Positions 50,737-54,710 of a stretch of DNA of 54,710 nt are shown here, one piece after another. The notes below the pieces were generated by a model. The model was not told the DNA's origin and did no database searches. It was given only the letters and a program-made list of their open reading frames with translations. Every line of letters starts with the position of its first letter. Within the stretch, counting starts at the first letter, position 1. Source of the stretch: Butyricimonas synergistica DSM 23225 (GTDB taxonomy: Bacteria > Bacteroidota > Bacteroidia > Bacteroidales > Marinifilaceae); NCBI RefSeq assembly GCF_000379665.1, contig NZ_KB903369.1, positions 191,982 to 246,691 of the forward strand, in the 5' to 3' direction. The translations under genes and the position numbers were made by a program.

Positions 50737-51789
50737 ATGAGTACAGCGATATTAATTCCAAGTCAAAATGAAGGATTGTTGCCAGTTTTATTTGGCAGTG
50801 ATAACATGAAAAAGGAAGAACCTACCTACACTCCTTATAAAGTAGTAAATGAACCAACCAAGAAGGAAAGGAGGAAACATTTCATAGAGGCTAACACCAC
50901 GCCAGTAGATATGCAGCATTTAAAGAATGATTGTATAGTGCCAGTGTTCAGCAAGGATAACGAGATGACAATATCCCATCCAGCATTTATTGAAACAGTT
51001 CATAAGGTAGCCAGTGAATTGTTTAGAGGGGAAAGTATTGATGAAACTGATATAATGGTTAGCCATGTTATAAAAGGTAGGATTCCAGAAGCCATACATA
51101 AACCAGTATCTGAATTACTGGAAACGGATAAAACTATCTATTATGAAAGAATGGCGTTCGCTTTCGAGATTCCCACTATTTATGAATCTATAAACGGTAA
51201 CAGGGTTAATCTATGTATCACGGGAGTGAGAGCGTATAACAGGGAGAACCTCTATTCAAAGAAGACTTCTGAGAGGTTTAGTGTTGCTATTGGATTCCAG
51301 AATAAGGTATGTTGTAACCTATGTACTTTCACGGATGGATTCCAGACTGATTTAAGAGCGATGAGTTGCCATGATCTCTTTAGAGGTGTTATGAAGTTAT
51401 TCCAACAGTATGATGCGGACAAGCATTTAAGGTTGATGAAGAGTTTCACGGGTTCTTACCTCACGGAACACCAATTCGCACAATTCTTGGGTAAAAGTAG
51501 GTTGTATCAATGTTTACCTGCCAGAGAGAAGAAGCGTTTACCCTACATGGAGTTGACGGATAGCCAGATTAACATGGTGGCTAAAGCGTATTACAATGAC
51601 GATAATTTCAAGAGGGAACATGGAGAGAATGAAATTAATTTATGGAAATTCTACAATATGCTTACAGGTGCGAATAAATCTTCTTACATAGATAATTTTC
51701 TTGATAGATCATTAAACGCCACGCAATTAACGGAAGGAATAGATAGGGCGTTACATGGAGATAACACCTATAAATGGTTTATAGAGTGA
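50737..51789 (+). CDS. DUF3871 family protein
   Basis: 350 residues from ATG 50737. Matches the DUF3871 pattern common in Bacteroidota conjugative and integrative elements: ISHPAFIETVHKVASELFRG, the central IPEAIHKP and VNLCITGVRAYN, CNLCTFTDGF, and the late NLWKFYNMLTGANKSSYID. No catalytic motif is known; proposed roles are linked to element biology only by neighbourhood. It is intact and of normal length. Confidence 0.82.
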   Translation: MSTAILIPSQNEGLLPVLFGSDNMKKEEPTYTPYKVVNEPTKKERRKHFIEANTTPVDMQHLKNDCIVPVFSKDNEMTISHPAFIETVHKVASELFRGESIDETDIMVSHVIKGRIPEAIHKPVSELLETDKTIYYERMAFAFEIPTIYESINGNRVNLCITGVRAYNRENLYSKKTSERFSVAIGFQNKVCCNLCTFTDGFQTDLRAMSCHDLFRGVMKLFQQYDADKHLRLMKSFTGSYLTEHQFAQFLGKSRLYQCLPAREKKRLPYMELTDSQINMVAKAYYNDDNFKREHGENEINLWKFYNMLTGANKSSYIDNFLDRSLNATQLTEGIDRALHGDNTYKWFIE

Positions 51790-51861
51790 AAACCGTTAGG
51801 AATAAATTCTTTTTATTCCATTGATTAGTCTAATTTTGTGACACAGCAACCCTAAATTGCG

Positions 51862-51892
51862 TTTGTTAGATGCTGAAATTTATTTACTTTTG
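51862..51892 (+). promoter_or_regulatory. Strong Bacteroidota promoter ahead of the long hairpin
   Basis: TTTG at 51862-51865, a 19-nt spacer and TACTTTTG at 51885-51892: a full match. The likely transcript starts near 51899 and runs into the hairpin at 51956-52102 and then the LRR lipoprotein at 52185. Confidence 0.7.
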
Positions 51893-51955
51893 TGGTGTCA
51901 TTCGGTTTACTGGATGGCAGACATATTGAATTAATGGAAGCGTTTAGTTTTATCC

Positions 51956-52102
51956 TTTACGAAAAAACGACCAAATTTTTAGACTAAAGGGATAGACAGA
52001 CACAAACGCTCATGCTTGCCGTATATATACCTACTATATACATGGTTTGCGTGGGGTTGCTGTTTATTTTTAGTCGGGTTACTTGGTCGTACCTTTCGTA
52101 AG
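51956..52102 (+). ncRNA. Candidate structured RNA: long 147-nt hairpin
   Basis: A long interrupted inverted repeat. TACGAAA (51958-51964) pairs with TTTCGTA (52094-52100), ACGACCAA (51967-51974) with TTGGTCGT (52083-52090), GACTAAA (51982-51988) with TTTAGTC (52069-52075), then weaker pairing to a TATATA/TATATA tip around 52021-52040. It lies behind a full-match promoter in a 395-nt gap without a gene. It may be a non-coding RNA, a leader controlling the lipoprotein gene, a single-strand origin, or a small inverted-repeat element. Confidence 0.45.
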
Positions 52103-52184
52103 ATAAGCTGACAACTACCACGCTTTCTTGTTTATATTAATTACTTCTTTGGTGGTTGGAAGTAAAGATAAATTACAATTTAAC

Positions 52185-53159
52185 ATGAAAAAGATTTTTT
52201 TATTGATGATGTTACTGGCTACGGTGTTCGTGGCTTGTTCTGATGATGATGAAAAGGACAATAATCTCCCAGAAGAACCTACTGAAACGATAGATTATTG
52301 GTATATCACAATGAATGTTGACATTCGTTCTAACGATCAAGATATAAGCATAACTTGTGCTCAAGCTGATAGTATTAGATGGGGAAATGCTGGCAATGAA
52401 TTTATTAAAGCTAATTTTTGGAATACTAGTCAAACAACGCTAAGAGCACCTTTGTATGATTTGGGTAATTATACCATTACAATAAAAGGTCATGAACCGA
52501 TCACGAAATTTGGATGTAAGTCAATACCAAATTACGGAGATGAAATCCCTGATGCGGTCATAACATCATTTGATATTAGTGCTCCTGATTCTATAAAAGA
52601 AATAGAAGTATATAATACCAAAATAACTACTGTAGATTTAAAGAAATATCCAGCTTTATCCTCTGTAAGTATTAGGCTTAGTCATAAAATAGAAACCATT
52701 GATGTTAGTAATTGCCAAAAACTTGAAGAATTATGGTGTTTTGACAATCAAGAACTAATTACATTAAATGCCAGTAATTGTATAGAACTTAAGGAATTAT
52801 TGTGCTATAATAATCAACTAACGTCATTAAATGTTAGTAATTGCGCAGGACTTAAGGAATTGTCATGCTATCACAATAGACTAACGTCATTAGACCTTAG
52901 TGGTTGCCCTAAACTTGAGAGCTTAGAATGTGCTCATAATCAATTAACGTCATTAGATATTAGTAAATGTACAGAGCTTAAGGAATTGCTGTGTCACAAA
53001 AATTTATTCAATAATGATACAATGAATGCCATTTATAATAGTTTGCCTGATAGAACAGGAAAAGAAGCAGGAAGAATTAGTTTTAGTCAAGGTGACGCAA
53101 AAGGTGATATAAGCATCGCTAAAAATAAAAATTGGAAAATAGAAACAGGATTTAATTAA
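52185..53159 (+). CDS. Leucine-rich-repeat lipoprotein
   Basis: 324 residues from ATG 52185 (MKKIFLLMMLLATVFVAC, lipobox Cys18); the frame extends upstream to 52128 but that part lacks signal character. After an acidic linker (SDDDEKDNN) comes a unique region of about 150 residues, then at least five leucine-rich repeats of 21 residues with pattern LKELxCxxNxLTxLxxSxC. Such Bacteroidota LRR lipoproteins sit on the cell surface and bind proteins. It is probably transcribed from 51862-51892 with a long leader. Its presence on an AT-rich element suggests a surface or exclusion function, which is inference. Confidence 0.85.
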   Translation: MKKIFLLMMLLATVFVACSDDDEKDNNLPEEPTETIDYWYITMNVDIRSNDQDISITCAQADSIRWGNAGNEFIKANFWNTSQTTLRAPLYDLGNYTITIKGHEPITKFGCKSIPNYGDEIPDAVITSFDISAPDSIKEIEVYNTKITTVDLKKYPALSSVSIRLSHKIETIDVSNCQKLEELWCFDNQELITLNASNCIELKELLCYNNQLTSLNVSNCAGLKELSCYHNRLTSLDLSGCPKLESLECAHNQLTSLDISKCTELKELLCHKNLFNNDTMNAIYNSLPDRTGKEAGRISFSQGDAKGDISIAKNKNWKIETGFN

Positions 53160-53220
53160 AGTAACCTTTTATCACTTCAATACTTCCAAGTAATGAAAGT
53201 GGTAACTATTTTATTAGATT

Positions 53221-53580
53221 ATGAATGAAATTAAAATAGAGATACGTTGGAAGCAAACAGATAAAACTCCAATCGAACTAACAAAAACTTTCTTTCAACG
53301 TAACGAGTGGGCAGTGTTGAAACAGAATGATGTTATAAACGGTGTCTTTTCATTTGGTTGCGCAGATAGTAAGTTAGTGGATATTCAAATTAATGATAGA
53401 AATGGAAAAGAGGCAGATTGGGCGAAGCAGCTAATTAATGCTTTAAAACAAGAAAGCGATCACATTTCATCTGTCTATCTTTATTCTAACAAGGAGTTAC
53501 AGGACATGCAAGATAACGACATTATCAGTGCCGAAGAGAATACATCACAAGGTTATAAATATATAGTGCCATTAAATTAG
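53221..53580 (+). CDS. Hypothetical protein, 119 aa
   Basis: 119 residues from ATG 53221 (MNEIKIEIRWKQTDKTPIEL). Soluble and mixed alpha/beta, with no signal peptide or family recognised. It begins 61 nt after the LRR lipoprotein and is followed by a terminator, so the two are probably one transcript. It could be a cytoplasmic partner of the lipoprotein or an immunity-type protein; nothing in its sequence decides this. Confidence 0.6.
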   Translation: MNEIKIEIRWKQTDKTPIELTKTFFQRNEWAVLKQNDVINGVFSFGCADSKLVDIQINDRNGKEADWAKQLINALKQESDHISSVYLYSNKELQDMQDNDIISAEENTSQGYKYIVPLN

Positions 53581-53602
53581 TATGGTGTGCTAGTATGGTG
53601 TG

Positions 53603-53637
53603 AGGGGATGATAGACTTCAGTTTGTCATCCCTTTTT
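53603..53637 (+). terminator. Intrinsic terminator
   Basis: GGGATGA (53605-53611) and TCATCCC (53626-53632), with an extra A-T pair outside, followed by T5. It ends the LRR lipoprotein transcript. Confidence 0.75.
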
Positions 53638-53654
53638 GTGTATAAATAAAGAAA

Positions 53655-53677
53655 GCCAGCACTTTTGAGGTACTGGC
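53655..53677 (-). terminator. Terminator for the 53678-53857 gene
   Basis: GCCAGCAC and GTACTGGC pair at 7 of 8 positions; on the minus strand the hairpin is followed by TTTCTTT. It directly abuts the stop codon of the small minus-strand gene. Confidence 0.55.
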
Positions 53678-53857
53678 TTATTTGTGCTGTCTTTTCTTGA
53701 CAAGCTTCGGTTTGGGACTTCCAAAAATATCAGGATATAACATTTTTAATCTCTCCATGTTTACATACCTGAATAAATCCATTTCATGGAAAATTCGATA
53801 ATGTTCCATTCCAAACCATTCTGAATCGGTGGTTTTTCCTTTCTCACGTAATTTCAT
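53678..53857 (-). CDS. Small basic protein, 59 aa
   Basis: 59 residues from ATG 53857 (MKLREKGKTTDSEWFGMEHY); a TTG seven codons upstream is possible. The sequence is charged, with a lysine-rich tail (KPKLVKKRQHK). No family is recognised. A full-match promoter at 53931-53962 and a hairpin right after the stop strongly suggest it is a real gene despite its size. Confidence 0.6.
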   Translation of the reverse strand: MKLREKGKTTDSEWFGMEHYRIFHEMDLFRYVNMERLKMLYPDIFGSPKPKLVKKRQHK

Positions 53858-53930
53858 AGGAACAAATTTTTCTAACAAACAAAAGAGTATCTAATTCAGG
53901 AAAGAACATCAGACCAATCATTTACATGTA

Positions 53931-53962
53931 CAAAAGTACTAATTGAACAGGATAGCACCAAA
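53931..53962 (-). promoter_or_regulatory. Promoter of the small minus-strand gene
   Basis: On the minus strand: TTTG (53959-53962), a 20-nt spacer, then TACTTTTG (53931-53938), a full match to TTTG-N19-21-TAnnTTTG. The start codon lies 73 nt downstream. Confidence 0.65.
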
Positions 53963-54247
53963 TAAATATGTCAGAATATCAGATATTTATATATATAATA
54001 ACGTGTTGATTTATTGTTATGTTGACAGCTTTGAAGATAAAGAATATTGCATTTTAGATATTTCTCATAACAGAATTTTAGTTAGTGAGTAATTATCTTC
54101 ATATTAGGTATTATATACCAATTCAAGAGAAAAGTCACCATGTTCAAATTTTAAGATTTAGAAAAACATATTGCTTAAAAAACTATCACAAACAAGGGGA
54201 TTTATATATATTTATATCATCAAATAGACCTCATAAACATATAGAAT
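53963..54247. other. AT-rich spacer without a supported gene
   Basis: Very AT-rich. An open frame at 54085-54294 overlaps the start of the glycohydrolase gene and reads unlike a protein. No promoter box with both elements was found for the downstream gene. Confidence 0.4.
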
Positions 54248-54710
54248 ATGAACAACTTAAACAAAGATATATTATTAGGAACAGCTATAGGTGATGCTTT
54301 AGGATTGCCAGTTCAATTTTTAGATAGAGAAGTTATAGCAAAAAATCCAGTTACGACAATGGAGGGACTCGATCAGTTTAATATACCAGCAGGTACATGG
54401 TCTGATAATACTTCTTTATCCTTTTGTCTAGCAGAATCCCTCTGTAATGGTTATGACCTAAATGATATTATCAACAAGTTCACGAAATGGATGTATGAAG
54501 ACTATTGGACACCAGCTAACGAAACATTTGATATAAACTATATAAATTATTTTGCCATTGTAAATTTAAGAAATAATGGATCTCCACATGTAACAGGGAT
54601 AGACAATAAACGAGGTAACCGTGACGGATCACTCATGAGGATTCTTCCACTAGTACCTTATATCCTTAACATGGAGGAAGAAAATAGATTTAGGATAATA
54701 AAAGAAATTT
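54248..54710 (+). CDS. ADP-ribosylglycohydrolase family protein, 5' part (3' end outside window)
   Basis: The first 154 residues run to the window edge without a stop. GTAIGDALGLPVQF (GDALG at 15-19) and GTWSDNTSLSFCLAESL (WSDNT at 51-55) are the opening signatures of the DraG/ARH family, and GNRDGSLMRILPLVPYI continues the match. Family members usually have D-D-T in the metal site; here it is D-N-T, a conservative change. The enzymes remove ADP-ribose from proteins or nucleic acids. An ADP-ribosyltransferase-like gene lies 10 kb upstream on the same AT-rich segment. Confidence 0.85.
   Translation, partial: MNNLNKDILLGTAIGDALGLPVQFLDREVIAKNPVTTMEGLDQFNIPAGTWSDNTSLSFCLAESLCNGYDLNDIINKFTKWMYEDYWTPANETFDINYINYFAIVNLRNNGSPHVTGIDNKRGNRDGSLMRILPLVPYILNMEEENRFRIIKEI

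Noticed and set aside
51956-52102. Retron or group II intron
   Set aside because: A long hairpin is present but no reverse transcriptase gene lies nearby in the window.
54085-54294. 69-codon plus-strand frame before the glycohydrolase
   Set aside because: It overlaps the start of the recognised gene in another frame and its translation reads as AT-rich noise.

Overview
The window reads as a Bacteroidota chromosome, most likely order Bacteroidales and possibly the Odoribacteraceae (Butyricimonas/Odoribacter-like; the genus is a guess). The evidence is two complete FecI-type sigma / FecR anti-sigma / SusC / SusD loci, many SPII lipoproteins, two hexameric glutamate dehydrogenases, and several promoters of the Bacteroidota form TTTG-N19/20-TAnnTTTG. 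No tRNA, rRNA, CRISPR array or recognisable transposase was seen.

Layout. 1-6.4 kb: the 3' part of a large exported protein with a golvesin-like end, a protein built from two tandem MutS-type ATPase halves, and a MATE exporter on the minus strand. 6.4-19.1 kb: first sigma/FecR/SusC/SusD locus, which continues into two more lipoproteins (DUF4843-like, PKD-like), a GldA-type ABC ATPase and a fused GldF/GldG-type permease, and ends at a strong terminator. 19.1-25.7 kb: housekeeping genes (glutamate dehydrogenase and dprA on minus; aroB, aroA and a second glutamate dehydrogenase on plus). 25.7-35.0 kb: second sigma/FecR/SusC/SusD locus, ending in a fasciclin lipoprotein, a small lipoprotein and a thioredoxin-fold protein. 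35.1-39.8 kb: a DUF3298-type lipoprotein, a vWA surface protein, and a divergent third ECF sigma with a membrane anti-sigma-like partner whose outer part resembles TonB-receptor and TonB domains. 39.8-41.7 kb: a compact AAA ATPase and a DUF4435 TOPRIM-like protein on minus, a pair reminiscent of the PARIS anti-phage system.

At about 41.8-42.0 kb the character changes. A 56-codon amputated copy of a DUF486 membrane-protein gene is followed at once by an intact, more AT-rich copy, and from there to the window end the DNA is AT-rich, with short unfamiliar genes on both strands. This looks like the start of an integrated mobile element: a Gp37/Gp68-like (DUF5131) protein, an ADP-ribosyltransferase-like protein, several orphans, a two-winged-helix replication-protein-like gene preceded by short repeats, an HNH nuclease, a RadC/JAB protein that has lost its metal-binding histidines, DUF3871, a leucine-rich-repeat lipoprotein behind a promoter and a long hairpin, and the start of an ADP-ribosylglycohydrolase. 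No integrase or conjugation gene is inside the window, so the element type is unproven.

How the genes work together. In the two sigma/FecR loci the SusC receptor should signal through FecR to the sigma factor, which then activates its own uptake genes; both loci carry a hairpin between fecR and susC. The substrates cannot be read from the sequence. The most promising material for new biology is the ATPase-DUF4435 pair, the 147-nt hairpin behind a strong promoter at 51.9-52.1 kb, the ADP-ribosylation writer/eraser-like genes in the element, and the fused anti-sigma/TonB-like protein.
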